The translations under genes were made by a program, and so were the position numbers. DNA of 38,774 nt from Oscillospiraceae bacterium. GTDB taxonomy: Bacteria > Bacillota > Clostridia > Oscillospirales > Acutalibacteraceae. The stretch spans positions 1-38,774 of the forward strand of contig CADAER010000008.1 of assembly GCA_902787025.1 (NCBI GenBank), read 5' to 3'. Each line of letters starts with the position of its first letter. Positions within the stretch are counted from its first letter, which is position 1. Shown here one piece after another: positions 1 to 8,310 of this stretch. The notes under the pieces are model-generated. The model saw only the letters and a list, made by a program, of their open reading frames with translations. It was not told the origin of the DNA and ran no database searches.

Positions 1-151
1 AGCTGACAGCTCTGTCATGGAGAACATCGAGAATCCTGTCACCAATCCTAACAACCTGCCTGGATTTGGTGCCAGCCAGCAGAAGGATGCTGCTGCTCCT
101 GCACAGGATGCCGCTGCTGCTCCCGCTGCAACAGACTCTACCAAGAAGTAA
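1..151 (+). CDS. secG: C-terminal end of a probable SecG preprotein translocase subunit (Bacteroidota type), 5' partial
   Basis: The frame is open from the window edge (first full codon at 2) and stops with TAA at 149-151, leaving 49 residues. It contains NPNNLPGFGASQ followed by an Ala/Pro/Asp-rich tail ending DSTKK. From memory, SecG proteins of Bacteroides and Prevotella end in a similar NPxNLPGFG segment with a low-complexity tail; the two membrane helices that would prove the family lie outside the window. The base and codon style differs from the Clostridia-type genes that start at about 510. It converges on an outer-membrane protein fragment, with a shared hairpin between them. The SecG name is a moderate-confidence recognition. 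Confidence 0.5.
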   Translation, partial: ADSSVMENIENPVTNPNNLPGFGASQQKDAAAPAQDAAAAPAATDSTKK

Positions 152-182
152 GCGAGTCCATTATCGCAGAACGAAAAGAAAT

Positions 183-213
183 GGAGGGTATGACCACTAC
201 GGACATACCCTCC
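183..213. terminator. Bidirectional hairpin terminator between convergent genes
   Basis: A perfect 10-bp stem, GGAGGGTATG (183-192) and CATACCCTCC (204-213), encloses an 11-base loop and is followed by a T-rich stretch on the plus strand. It sits between the convergent secG-like gene and the outer-membrane protein fragment, so it can serve both. Confidence 0.75.
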
Positions 214-251
214 ATTCTTATTATTTACCTATCGGTTTTAGATAATAAGAA

Positions 252-509
252 TCAGAACTTATAGCGCAGACCGCCGAGGATGATACCCTGCTCACCCATA
301 CCAAGTTCGACGAAACCGCGGAATGCACCACCGAACTCCATACCGATGAGCGAAGCCTGCCAGTTAAACACCATCTTCGAGTCAGAATCCTTCGTACCGC
401 TATCCGACATAAACGTAACACCGACAGCAGCTTTCGAGTACATGCTGAACGACTTCTTGTTCAGCCAGTTATACTTCACTGCAGGCATCAGCGTGAAATA
501 CACCGACTT
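252..509 (-). other. C-terminal fragment of a Bacteroidota outer-membrane beta-barrel protein, fused in frame to gyrB
   Basis: The last ~85 codons before the TGA at 252-254 are not gyrase sequence. They read as alternating polar and hydrophobic strands, for example [36 protein letters not shown] and [21 protein letters not shown] split by turns, and end in a C-terminal phenylalanine. That is typical of an outer-membrane barrel recognised by the BAM complex. A Gram-positive has no outer membrane, so the piece is foreign to the genes from 510 onward. With the SecG-like end at 1-151, it suggests a Prevotella/Bacteroides source. The exact joint cannot be set by eye; it lies around 505-530. Confidence 0.75.
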
Positions 510-2252
510 GGCATCGCGATCGTCATCCGAATAAGCGACTCTTGTTGTTTTGCCTTTTGTGAGCTTGTAAAGCGGAGGAACGGCGGAATAAACATAACCG
601 TTCTCAATAAGAGGACGCATATAGCGGAAGAAGAAAGTGAGAAGAAGCGTGCGGATGTGGGCGCCGTCAACATCGGCATCCGACATAATGATTATTTTGT
701 GATAACGCAGTTTTTCAATATCAAACTCATCGCCTATGCCCGCTCCGAGAGCGACAATCAGAGGATTGAGCTTGTCGTTGTCATATACCTTGTCAACTCT
801 CGCCTTCTCAACATTGAGCATTTTGCCCCACATGGCGAGAATCGCCTGGAAACGGGAGTCTCTGCCCTGAATGGCGGAACCTGCAGCCGAGTCGCCCTCG
901 ACGATGTAGATTTCGCAAAGGCTCGGATCTCTCTCGTTGCAGTCCTGCAGCTTGTCGGGCATCTGGCCGGATTCAAGACCGTTCTTGCGGCGGACGGTTT
1001 CACGCGCTTTTCTCGCCGCCTCGCGGGCTCTGTTTGCAGTGAGCGCCTTTTCGAGTATCGCCTTGCCCGCGGCGGGGTTTTCCTCAAGATAGTTTTCAAG
1101 GAATTCGCTCACCATCGCGTTCACAAGGGTGCGCACTTCGCTGTTGCCGAGTTTCGCCTTTGTCTGACCCTCAAACTGAGCGTCGGTAAGTTTAACGGAA
1201 ATAACGCAGGTTACGCCCTCGCGGCAGTCTTCGCCGGAGACCTTGTCATCGCCCTTGAGGATATTCATCTTCTTGCCGTATTTGTTGAGCGCGTTTGTAA
1301 GCGCTCTCTTGAAGCCGTCCTCGTGCATACCGCCTTCGGGAGTGTGAACATTGTTCGCGAACGAAACAATGACCTCGCTGTATGTGTCGGTGTATTGCAT
1401 TGCGAGTTCCGCCATAATATCGCCCGATTTGCCGGACATATAAATGACATCTTCGTGAACGGGATTCTTGTTGTTGTTGAGGAAGGTTACGAATTCGCGG
1501 ATGCCGCCCTCATAGCAGAGAACATCCTTGCGCTCGCTCTCGTCAAGGTGCTCGTTTTCGGGGCGTTTGTCTTCTATAGTTATTGTAAGACCCGCGTTGA
1601 GGAACGCCTCCTCCTGCATACGCTTGTGAAGGGTTTCATAGTTGTAGGTCGTTGTATCGGTGAACATTTCGGGATCGGGCTTGAAACGGACATAAGTGCC
1701 TGTTTCCTCCGTGTCGCCCGTAATTGTGAGTTCCTTTGTAATATAGCCGCGTGAGAACTCCATACGGTGGATTTTGCCGTTCTTGTAAACCTCAACCTCA
1801 AGCCACTCCGAAAGGGCGTTTACGACCGACGCGCCGACGCCGTGAAGACCGCCGGAGACCTTGTATCCGCCGCCGCCGAATTTACCGCCCGCGTGAAGCA
1901 CGGTGAAAACAACCTCAAGCGCGCTCTTGCCCGTCTGTTCCTGAATATCAACGGGAATGCCTCTGCCGTTGTCGCGCACTGAAATGATATTTCCGGGTTC
2001 TATGGCTACTTCAATATGCGTGCAGTAGCCCGCGAGAGCCTCGTCTATCGAGTTATCGACTATTTCATAGACAAGATGGTGAAGACCGGAAGCGCTCGTC
2101 GAACCGATATACATACCGGGTCTTTTCCTTACCGCTTCAAGTCCTTCGAGAACCTGAATCTGGGAAGCATCGTATTCTTCGCTCACGGCGGTGCTCATAT
2201 CGTCGCCGATTTCTTCAACCTTTATTAATTCTTCGTTTTCAAAATTATCCAT
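252..2252 (-). CDS. gyrB: DNA gyrase subunit B, C-terminus missing and replaced in frame by a foreign beta-barrel end
   Basis: About 581 codons encode GyrB, the ATPase/TOPRIM subunit of DNA gyrase. Visible are the GHKL ATPase motifs ([29 protein letters not shown]), the transducer domain, and the TOPRIM motifs EGDSAAGSA and [18 protein letters not shown]. After VPPLYK and YSDDDRDA the sequence changes abruptly into an outer-membrane barrel end. The conserved GyrB tail that should follow, with its KGLGEM motif and roughly 60 residues, is absent. The ATG at 2252 is supported by AAGGAG overlapping the stop of the preceding gene, 15 bp away, so the two genes form one operon. The real chromosome presumably carries an intact gyrB. 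Treat the 666-residue product as an artefact unless reads span the joint. Confidence 0.9.
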   Translation of the reverse strand: MDNFENEELIKVEEIGDDMSTAVSEEYDASQIQVLEGLEAVRKRPGMYIGSTSASGLHHLVYEIVDNSIDEALAGYCTHIEVAIEPGNIISVRDNGRGIPVDIQEQTGKSALEVVFTVLHAGGKFGGGGYKVSGGLHGVGASVVNALSEWLEVEVYKNGKIHRMEFSRGYITKELTITGDTEETGTYVRFKPDPEMFTDTTTYNYETLHKRMQEEAFLNAGLTITIEDKRPENEHLDESERKDVLCYEGGIREFVTFLNNNKNPVHEDVIYMSGKSGDIMAELAMQYTDTYSEVIVSFANNVHTPEGGMHEDGFKRALTNALNKYGKKMNILKGDDKVSGEDCREGVTCVISVKLTDAQFEGQTKAKLGNSEVRTLVNAMVSEFLENYLEENPAAGKAILEKALTANRAREAARKARETVRRKNGLESGQMPDKLQDCNERDPSLCEIYIVEGDSAAGSAIQGRDSRFQAILAMWGKMLNVEKARVDKVYDNDKLNPLIVALGAGIGDEFDIEKLRYHKIIIMSDADVDGAHIRTLLLTFFFRYMRPLIENGYVYSAVPPLYKLTKGKTTRVAYSDDDRDAKSVYFTLMPAVKYNWLNKKSFSMYSKAAVGVTFMSDSGTKDSDSKMVFNWQASLIGMEFGGAFRGFVELGMGEQGIILGGLRYKF

Positions 2253-2267
2253 TTTTGTTACCTCTCC

Positions 2268-3131
2268 TTAACCTATGCGGCTGCCGGGCATTTTTTTGTT
2301 CTTCTTGGGCTTGTATGCGGGGGGATTCTCAAGTCTCATCTGTGCGCTTTTGCTCTTTGAAAGATATTTGTTGACCTGAACGACGGGAGTCAGCAGTTCG
2401 GGTGTCATATAATCGGTGCAGTTGGCGAGAAGCTCGTCGCCGAGATTGCCCAGAACCGTTACCGTGATAATGCTCTGCGTGTTGTTTGTGCCGTCAAGAT
2501 ACAGATCATTGAGAATGTTGAAAAGCTTTTTCATTTCGGCGGGTCTGTTCGCCTTTATCGTTTCGAGAATAACAGGGTTTGCGCTCTCACGGAAGAATTT
2601 GTCTGCAAGGAGTTCGCCGTAGCCTTCGTAATTCTCTTTGTAAGCGGGTTTGAGCTGGGGATAAATACCTACTATTCTGCTGACAAGAGTAACCTCGTCA
2701 TATGACATTCCGCCGTTTTCAACCTTGTCTTTCGAAACGGTCTGCGGCGCTCTCTGCTTTTTGATTTTCTTTTCCGCCGCGGGGCTGAAACGCTCGGTTA
2801 CGGATTCTGAAATCTCATTTACAAAGTATTTTATCTGTTTGTCGTTTATATCCTCGGGGTCGAGTATGGAGTTTGAAATAACCGCGTAATCGCCCTCGGA
2901 AATCTCGCCTTCTTTAAGCACTCCCGAAACGGTGAGGCGTTTGTCGAAATGCTCTATTTTGAGCGCCTTGTTTTCGCCTTTGAAAGCTATGGTTATTTTA
3001 TCGCCTTCCGTCTTCGCGGGGAGCGCCCCTTTCTCGGTTCCTTCGGGAATTACGGGAACAAATCCGCATCCCGCGAGGACAAGAGTAAGGTCCTTGTAAA
3101 TACGTCCCAGAATGTCGTAAATATTTTCCAT
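2268..3131 (-). CDS. Hypothetical protein co-transcribed ahead of gyrB (287 aa)
   Basis: I do not recognise this family. The frame could begin at a TTG at 3149, but GGAG stands 8 bases before the ATG at 3131, so I choose the ATG. The protein is soluble-looking, with no signal peptide or membrane helix. A first domain of about 110 residues has a beta-rich pattern (DKITIAFKGENKALKIEHF, VSGVLKEGEISEGDYAVIS). A lysine-rich linker (AAEKKIKKQR) follows, then a mostly helical domain, then a basic tail (KPKKNKKMPGSRIG). Fifteen bases separate it from gyrB, so it shares the promoter at 3170-3198. In many Firmicutes recF and remB occupy this place; this protein is neither. Function unknown. Confidence 0.8.
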   Translation of the reverse strand: MENIYDILGRIYKDLTLVLAGCGFVPVIPEGTEKGALPAKTEGDKITIAFKGENKALKIEHFDKRLTVSGVLKEGEISEGDYAVISNSILDPEDINDKQIKYFVNEISESVTERFSPAAEKKIKKQRAPQTVSKDKVENGGMSYDEVTLVSRIVGIYPQLKPAYKENYEGYGELLADKFFRESANPVILETIKANRPAEMKKLFNILNDLYLDGTNNTQSIITVTVLGNLGDELLANCTDYMTPELLTPVVQVNKYLSKSKSAQMRLENPPAYKPKKNKKMPGSRIG

Positions 3132-3169
3132 TTTTTTGACTCCTTGCAAAAATAAAATTTATCTTTGCT

Positions 3170-3198
3170 ATTATACTACCATTATATATAGTTGTAAA
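3170..3198 (-). promoter_or_regulatory. SigA-type promoter for the unknown gene and gyrB
   Basis: On the minus strand TTTACA (3198-3193), a 17-base spacer and TATAAT (3175-3170) lie about 40 bases before the ATG at 3131, in a very AT-rich stretch. Near-consensus spacing makes this a good candidate. Confidence 0.7.
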
Positions 3199-3276
3199 GT
3201 ATAATATTATATAATATTTTATAAAATTAAGATATATTTAATAAATATATAGTGCAAAACAGATAATAACAACTAT

Positions 3277-3305
3277 TTGACTAAATAACAACTGTGTGAT
3301 ATCAT
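3277..3305 (+). promoter_or_regulatory. SigA-type promoter for ddl-DUF1934-argS
   Basis: TTGACT (3277-3282), 17 bases and TATCAT (3300-3305) precede the ddl ribosome site at 3334-3338. It diverges from the gyrB-side promoter. Confidence 0.65.
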
Positions 3306-3346
3306 ATAAAAACTTATTGTTTAATTCCTTTCCGGAGGTGTCATAT

Positions 3347-4399
3347 ATGAAAAAAGTTCTTGTTTTGTTCGGCGGTGTTTCAAGCGAGCACGATGTGTCT
3401 CTCATCTCCGCGAAATCGGTAATTGAAAATATTCCCGCCGACAAATACGAGGTTACGAAACTCGGCATAACGAAAGACGGCAGATGGTTTATATACAAAG
3501 GCGACACGGCGAATCTGCCCGGCGACAGATGGCTTGAGGACAAGTCTCTGCTCGTGCGCGCGGTGCTCTCACCCGACCGCAGCCATCACGGCGTTATCAC
3601 GGAACGCGGCTCCGTCATTTCATTTGATATCTGCTTCCCCGTGCTTCACGGCAGAAACGGCGAAGACGGCACTGTTCAGGGTCTTCTTGCTCTCGCGGGA
3701 ATTCCGTTTGTAGGCTGCGATATGCTCGCTTCCGCCGTCTGTATGGATAAAGCGATGACAAACGCCGTAGCCGACTACGCGGGAATAAACCAGGCGAAAT
3801 GGCTGGCGTTTGACAGCTACGCGTATTCAAAAGACGGCGACGAAATCATTAAAAAATCCGAGAATTATCTCGGCTATCCAGTCTTTGTAAAGCCCGCGAA
3901 CTCGGGCTCCTCCGTAGGAATCACCAAGGCGTTTGACACGGAAGGTCTCAAAGCGGCCATCAAAACGGCGTTTGAGTATGACAAAAAAGTCGTTCTCGAG
4001 GAAGGCATCGACGGCCACGAGGTTGAGTGCGCCGTTATGGGCAACGACGAGCCCGTCGCCTCCACCGTCGGCGAGATAGTTCCCTGCAACGAGTTTTACG
4101 ATTACGACGCGAAATATTACGCCAACAAATCCGAACTCAACATACCAGCGAACCTGCCCGAGGAGACAATTCAGGCTGTGCGCGACGCCGCGTGCAGAGC
4201 GTATAAAGCCTTCGGCTGCACCGGTCTTACGAGAATAGACTTCTTCGTGAGAAAGAGCGACGGCGAGGTTATGCTCAATGAGCCGAACACCATCCCCGGC
4301 TTCACCTCAATCAGTATGTATCCCAAGCTTTTCGAGGCTTCGGGAGTTCCCTACTCCGAACTGCTTGACAGGCTCCTGCAGCTCGCGGAAGAAAGATGA
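3347..4399 (+). CDS. ddl: D-alanine--D-alanine ligase
   Basis: This ATP-grasp enzyme joins two D-alanines for the peptidoglycan stem peptide. The 350-residue product starts MKKVLVLFGGVSSEHDVSL, the typical Ddl opening. It carries the LHGRNGEDGTVQGLL segment, the ATP-grasp lysine and glycine loop (VFVKPANSGSSVGITKA), the catalytic LTRIDFF region and the magnesium-binding MLNEPNTIPGFT near the end. The frame extends upstream to 3296, but GGAGG at 3334-3338, 8 bases before the ATG at 3347, fixes the start. Length is normal for Ddl. The next gene begins one base after the stop, so the two are translationally linked. Which Ddl specificity class it belongs to, D-Ala or D-Lac, was not resolved. Confidence 0.95.
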   Translation: MKKVLVLFGGVSSEHDVSLISAKSVIENIPADKYEVTKLGITKDGRWFIYKGDTANLPGDRWLEDKSLLVRAVLSPDRSHHGVITERGSVISFDICFPVLHGRNGEDGTVQGLLALAGIPFVGCDMLASAVCMDKAMTNAVADYAGINQAKWLAFDSYAYSKDGDEIIKKSENYLGYPVFVKPANSGSSVGITKAFDTEGLKAAIKTAFEYDKKVVLEEGIDGHEVECAVMGNDEPVASTVGEIVPCNEFYDYDAKYYANKSELNIPANLPEETIQAVRDAACRAYKAFGCTGLTRIDFFVRKSDGEVMLNEPNTIPGFTSISMYPKLFEASGVPYSELLDRLLQLAEER

Positions 4400-4400
4400 T

Positions 4401-4838
4401 ATGAGCAATTACACCGTTACGATAAAAGACAATCACGAACAGGACGGCGAAAGTTTTACCGCCGAATTCACCTGCGCCTGCGAATACGCGAGAGACGGTG
4501 AGAACTACACCGTTTCCTACGCCGAAAAAGGCGGCGAGTTTGACGGAAGCGTTGTCACGATAAAATACATCGGCGAAAAAACCGTCGAGGTTACGCGGAT
4601 GGGCGAATACAACACCCGTCTTACAATCGAAAAAGGGCGTAGACACACCTGTATTTATGACACGCCGCTGGGCGAACTCTCAATGGGTGTTTACGCCGAA
4701 GAGGTTCTTTCCGAAGACTGTGAAAACGGAGTCAGGCTCAGGCTTAAATACACTCTTGATTTCAACTCGGGACTGATCTCAACAAACACTATGATAATTA
4801 CGGTCAAGGAGGCGGTTGACAATGTCACTGCTTGTTAA
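4401..4838 (+). CDS. DUF1934 (YwiB-like) beta-barrel protein
   Basis: The 145-residue product begins MSNYTVTIKDNHEQDGES and is almost all beta-strand, with motifs such as YTVSYAEKGG, VTIKYIGEKTVEVTRMGE and TPLGELSMGVYAE. This matches the calycin-like DUF1934 family, to which B. subtilis YwiB belongs. In Bacilli and Clostridia the gene commonly stands directly before argS, as here. The ATG at 4401 is one base after the ddl stop, and the 3' end overlaps the argS start by 17 bases, so the three genes form one operon with coupled translation. The molecular function of the family is not established. The longer frame from 4278 runs inside ddl and has no ribosome site. Confidence 0.8.
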   Translation: MSNYTVTIKDNHEQDGESFTAEFTCACEYARDGENYTVSYAEKGGEFDGSVVTIKYIGEKTVEVTRMGEYNTRLTIEKGRRHTCIYDTPLGELSMGVYAEEVLSEDCENGVRLRLKYTLDFNSGLISTNTMIITVKEAVDNVTAC

Positions 4839-6585
4839 GAAAACACATACCGACGCGCGCACGGCAATAATGGAAGCGGCGGGTGCGGCCGTGGCTCAGG
4901 GAGCGTTCCCCGAAGAGCCCCTGCCCGGCTTCAACACAGAGGTTCCGGCGGACAGAAAAAACGGCGACATTTCGTCAAACGCCGCAATGGTATGGGCAAG
5001 AGCCCTGCATATGCCTCCGCGCAAAATAGCCGAAACGATAGTTGAAAACATACAGCTGGGCGGCACATTTTTCGACAGAGCGGAAGTAGCAGGTCCCGGA
5101 TTCATAAACTTCTATTACGGGGCTTCCTTCTATTGCGCTATAGTTGAGGATATACTTGAAAAAGGCAATGACTACGGCCGTTCCGACTACGGAAAAGGTC
5201 AGAAAATTAATGTTGAATTTGTCAGCGCCAACCCGACCGGACCCATGCATATGGGTAACGCGAGAGGCGGCGCTCTCGGCGACTGTCTTGCCGCCGTTCT
5301 CGATTTCGCAGGCTATGAAGTCAGCCGCGAGTTCTATATAAACGACGCGGGCAACCAGATTGACAAATTCGCTCTTTCGCTTGACATCCGCTACCGTCAG
5401 ATATTTGAAGGCGCGGACGCTCCCGAACTGCCCGAGGATTCATATCACGGCGCGGATATAGTTGAACGCGCGCAGGAGTTTGCCGCGATTTACGGCGATT
5501 CATACATTTCAAAACCCGAAAGCGAGCGCAGAAAGGCTCTTGTCGATTTCGCCCTGCCGAAAAACATTCAGGCGATGAAAGACAATCTCACGAAATACCG
5601 CATTGAATACGACACCTGGTTCCACGAAAGCGTTCTGCACGAAGACGGGGAAATCAATGAGATTATCGATATTCTGAAAAGCAGGAATCTCGCTTATGAA
5701 AAGGACGGCGCGCTCTGGTATAAGAACGCCGAAGTTCTCAACGAAAGACTTCTGAAAGAAGGCAAATCGCCCGCGGATATCGAAAAACTCGGCTTGAAAG
5801 ATGAGGTGCTTATCCGTCAGAACGGCAATCCCACATATTTCGCCGCCGATATCGCCTACCACCGCAACAAATTCGCGAGAGGCTTCGACAGAGCGATAGA
5901 TATATGGGGCGCCGACCACCACGGCCATGTCGCCCGTATGAAAGGCGCTCTTGACGCCATCGGTCTTGACGGAGACAAGCTCGACATCGTCCTTATGCAG
6001 CTCGTCAATCTCATCAAAGACGGCGGAGTTGTCAAAATGAGCAAGAGAACAGGCAAAGCCATCACTCTGACCGACCTGCTTGAAGAAATTCCGATTGATG
6101 CCGTCCGCTTCCTTTTCAACATGAGAGAGCCCGGCTCGCAAATGGATTTCGACCTCGACCTCGCCGTTGAGCAGAGTTCCGAAAACCCCGTTTATTACTG
6201 CCAGTATGCTCACGCGAGAATATGCAGCATCCTCAAAAAACTTGAGGGCGAAGGCATCGTTTTCAAGCCCTGCTCCCCAGATGTTCTCGCGCTTCTTACC
6301 GCTCCCGAAGAGAGCGAGCTTATTCTTCATCTCTCATCACTGACGGATGAAATCGTCACAGCCGCGAAGAACTACGACCCCGCGAAAATCACCCGTTACG
6401 CCATTACGCTCGCGGCGCTTTTCCACAAATTCTACAACGCGTGCAGAGTAAACTGCGGCGAGGAGAATCTCACTCAGGCAAGGCTCGCCCTTTGTGTCTG
6501 CGTAAAAACCGTTCTCGCGAACGTGCTTACAATGTTCAAAATCACCGTTCCCGAATATATGGAAAAAGAATCCGAATCCGAATAA
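4822..6585 (+). CDS. argS: Arginyl-tRNA synthetase
   Basis: This class I synthetase charges tRNA-Arg. The 587-residue product has the HIGH-type motif HMGN at 143-146, the VNVEFVSANPTGPMHMG-type active-site lead-in (here INVEFVSANPTGPMHMG), the KMSKR motif at 405-409 and a C-terminal all-helical anticodon-binding (DALR) domain ending VLANVLTMFKITVPEYM. AAGGAGG at 4806-4812, 9 bases ahead, supports the ATG at 4822 rather than the TTG at 4816. It is the last gene of the ddl operon and is followed directly by a strong terminator. Length and motifs are normal. Confidence 0.96.
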   Translation: MSLLVKKTHTDARTAIMEAAGAAVAQGAFPEEPLPGFNTEVPADRKNGDISSNAAMVWARALHMPPRKIAETIVENIQLGGTFFDRAEVAGPGFINFYYGASFYCAIVEDILEKGNDYGRSDYGKGQKINVEFVSANPTGPMHMGNARGGALGDCLAAVLDFAGYEVSREFYINDAGNQIDKFALSLDIRYRQIFEGADAPELPEDSYHGADIVERAQEFAAIYGDSYISKPESERRKALVDFALPKNIQAMKDNLTKYRIEYDTWFHESVLHEDGEINEIIDILKSRNLAYEKDGALWYKNAEVLNERLLKEGKSPADIEKLGLKDEVLIRQNGNPTYFAADIAYHRNKFARGFDRAIDIWGADHHGHVARMKGALDAIGLDGDKLDIVLMQLVNLIKDGGVVKMSKRTGKAITLTDLLEEIPIDAVRFLFNMREPGSQMDFDLDLAVEQSSENPVYYCQYAHARICSILKKLEGEGIVFKPCSPDVLALLTAPEESELILHLSSLTDEIVTAAKNYDPAKITRYAITLAALFHKFYNACRVNCGEENLTQARLALCVCVKTVLANVLTMFKITVPEYMEKESESE

Positions 6586-6590
6586 AAAAT

Positions 6591-6618
6591 TATCCTCCGG
6601 TTCTGCCGGAGGATTTTT
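6591..6618 (+). terminator. Rho-independent terminator of the ddl-DUF1934-argS operon
   Basis: TCCTCCGG (6593-6600) pairs with CCGGAGGA (6606-6613) around a 5-base loop, followed by TTTTTATT. It lies 8 bases after the argS stop. Confidence 0.9.
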
Positions 6619-6619
6619 A

Positions 6620-6649
6620 TTGACCTTGACGGGTGTTTGATTATATAAT
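6620..6649 (+). promoter_or_regulatory. Candidate promoter P1 for the amidase gene
   Basis: TTGACC (6620-6625), 18 bases and TATAAT (6644-6649) begin directly after the argS terminator. Confidence 0.55.
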
Positions 6650-6665
6650 TACATCAGATAAAGCA

Positions 6666-6694
6666 TTTAAAGCCTTTTATATTTTTGATATAAT
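6666..6694 (+). promoter_or_regulatory. Candidate promoter P2 for the amidase gene (extended -10)
   Basis: TTTAAA (6666-6671), 17 bases and TATAAT (6689-6694), the latter preceded by TGA to give an extended -10. Two promoters in tandem would lead into one gene. Confidence 0.5.
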
Positions 6695-6770
6695 TTGACT
6701 TGAAAAAGGATTTTTCGCCGTATTCGCGCCTCTCAGAGCGAAATACGGACGTTTATGAGGTGGCTGAAAA

Positions 6771-8174
6771 GTGAAAGCAGGGTTTTCAAACTTCATACAC
6801 AACAAAAAACTGCTGCTCGCGGCAATAAGCGCTCTTGTGCTTATTGTTACCGCCGCCGCGGTTCTGCTTGTCGTTTATATCAACAAAAACAAACTTGAGG
6901 TAACCGCTCCGTCGGCCGACCTCTCCGTTCAGCTTTCGCTCCTCAACGATGTTTCGTCCTCAGATGTTATGATTACGAAATACTATATTTACGGCAACCA
7001 CCTCCACCTTGAAGGCGAGGTTGACGGCGCGAAATATCCTGATTTTTCAAGGATGGGGCTTATCCTGCGCAAAGATGACGGAAGCGAAAAGGAGATAATC
7101 CTTGACTGCAGGCAAAACGATTCCGGCACGGTCTTTTTCACATCGTCCGAATACATAAACGGCGGAATCTGCCTCGACGAGCTTGCCGAAGGCGACTTCT
7201 GCGTGCTTTTTAAAATAACAGACGGAGACAGGAAGATTTACACTTCAACAGCCGCTCTTTATGATTTTGACGCCGTCAACTACTATACAGTAACCAAAAA
7301 CGGCGAAAACAGGCTCGTAAACCTCGGTTTTACGGCATACAGCACAGGAAGCGGCATTCTTCCCTGCCTTGCGATAAAAATCGAAAAAACGGCGCTTCCC
7401 GGCGATATTTATGATATTGTTCTCGACGCGGGTCACGGCGGCGGAGACTCCGGAGCGGTCTACAAAGGTTATGAAGAGGCAGACCTGACTCTCGATTACA
7501 CAAAAGCGCTCAAAAAAGAACTTGAAGCGCTCGGACTAAAAGTGAAAATGACCCGCGAGGGCAACGAGAAAAGCGGAACAATGACAGGCTCCGCGGCATA
7601 TAACAAAGACGGAAGGCTTGAAAGAGCCTGCCTTTCGGGAGCGAAATACTGCTTCGCGATTCATTTCAACAGCGTCAGCGGCAACCAGAAAACAAAAGCG
7701 CACGGTTTCCAGATTTACTGCGCTTACGGCGCGGATATCTCATTTGCGCAGTCAATCGCCGACAATGTGGTGAAATCGGCGGGCGCCCGGTATTCCCCGC
7801 AGGAGTTTTCAAGAGTGGCTCCCGGTGTTTACATCCGCACCTTCGGTAAAAAAGGAGTCGAGGACTCGAAAAAGATCGCGAAACAATACGGTTACAAACC
7901 ATATACCGAAATAAAGGAAAACACCACTTTCTATTATATGATACGCGAAACCGGAGGCGTTGCGACAGGAGCCTATGTTGACGGACGCAGCAAAGAATTC
8001 GATTACAACGGAAACGAAAGCCGCAACTCCGTAACAGGTCTTGAAGGCTACCTGCTTGAAATAGGTTATATATGCAACGAAGACGACCTCGCGAACATTC
8101 TCGCGAACCGCGACGCCTATGTCAAAGCCATCGCCGCCGCGATAGCGAAGGAACTCGGAATAACAAACGGATAA
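6771..8174 (+). CDS. Membrane-anchored N-acetylmuramoyl-L-alanine amidase (Amidase_3, CwlD-like)
   Basis: This zinc enzyme cuts the bond between MurNAc and L-Ala in peptidoglycan. A short basic N-terminus and one membrane segment (about residues 13-36) anchor it with the rest outside. Residues ~45-210 form a beta-rich domain I cannot name. The catalytic domain starts at about 213 with DAGHGGGDSGA (His222 as first zinc ligand), then the zinc-ligand Glu region YEEADLTLDY, FAIHFNS (second His), and LLEIGYICNEDD with the catalytic Glu near the end. The start is GTG at 6771 with GAGGTGG at 6757-6763; no better ATG exists. It is monocistronic between two terminators. CwlD acts in spore cortex formation in Bacillus, but sporulation here is not shown. 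Confidence 0.9.
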   Translation: MKAGFSNFIHNKKLLLAAISALVLIVTAAAVLLVVYINKNKLEVTAPSADLSVQLSLLNDVSSSDVMITKYYIYGNHLHLEGEVDGAKYPDFSRMGLILRKDDGSEKEIILDCRQNDSGTVFFTSSEYINGGICLDELAEGDFCVLFKITDGDRKIYTSTAALYDFDAVNYYTVTKNGENRLVNLGFTAYSTGSGILPCLAIKIEKTALPGDIYDIVLDAGHGGGDSGAVYKGYEEADLTLDYTKALKKELEALGLKVKMTREGNEKSGTMTGSAAYNKDGRLERACLSGAKYCFAIHFNSVSGNQKTKAHGFQIYCAYGADISFAQSIADNVVKSAGARYSPQEFSRVAPGVYIRTFGKKGVEDSKKIAKQYGYKPYTEIKENTTFYYMIRETGGVATGAYVDGRSKEFDYNGNESRNSVTGLEGYLLEIGYICNEDDLANILANRDAYVKAIAAAIAKELGITNG

Positions 8175-8186
8175 AGACAGCAAAAA

Positions 8187-8220
8187 CCGCCCGCGATTGT
8201 TCCGGGCGGGTAATTTTTTA
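8187..8220 (+). terminator. Rho-independent terminator of the amidase gene
   Basis: CCGCCCG (8187-8193) pairs with CGGGCGG (8203-8209) and is followed by an AATTTTTTATT tract. Confidence 0.85.
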
Positions 8221-8258
8221 TTATAATTCATAAAATTGTTTAATTTTTGTTTTACTTG

Positions 8259-8267
8259 TGATATACT
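8259..8267 (+). promoter_or_regulatory. Candidate extended -10 for the sodium symporter gene
   Basis: TGATATACT (TG at 8259-8260, TATACT at 8262-8267) lies about 45 bases before the start codon. The only -35 match, TTGTTT at 8236-8241, has a long 20-base spacer, so recognition would rely on the extended -10. Confidence 0.4.
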
Positions 8268-8310
8268 GTTAAATGCTTTTGGCGTAAACTATCAAAAAAG
8301 GATTATTTAT

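Noticed and set aside
657-1754. 365-codon plus-strand open frame opposite gyrB
   Set aside because: It is the antisense shadow of gyrB, has no ribosome site, and its product matches no protein pattern; gyrB motifs are clear on the other strand.
5509-6330. 273-codon minus-strand frame inside argS
   Set aside because: Antisense shadow caused by the GC-rich third positions of argS, whose synthetase motifs are intact.
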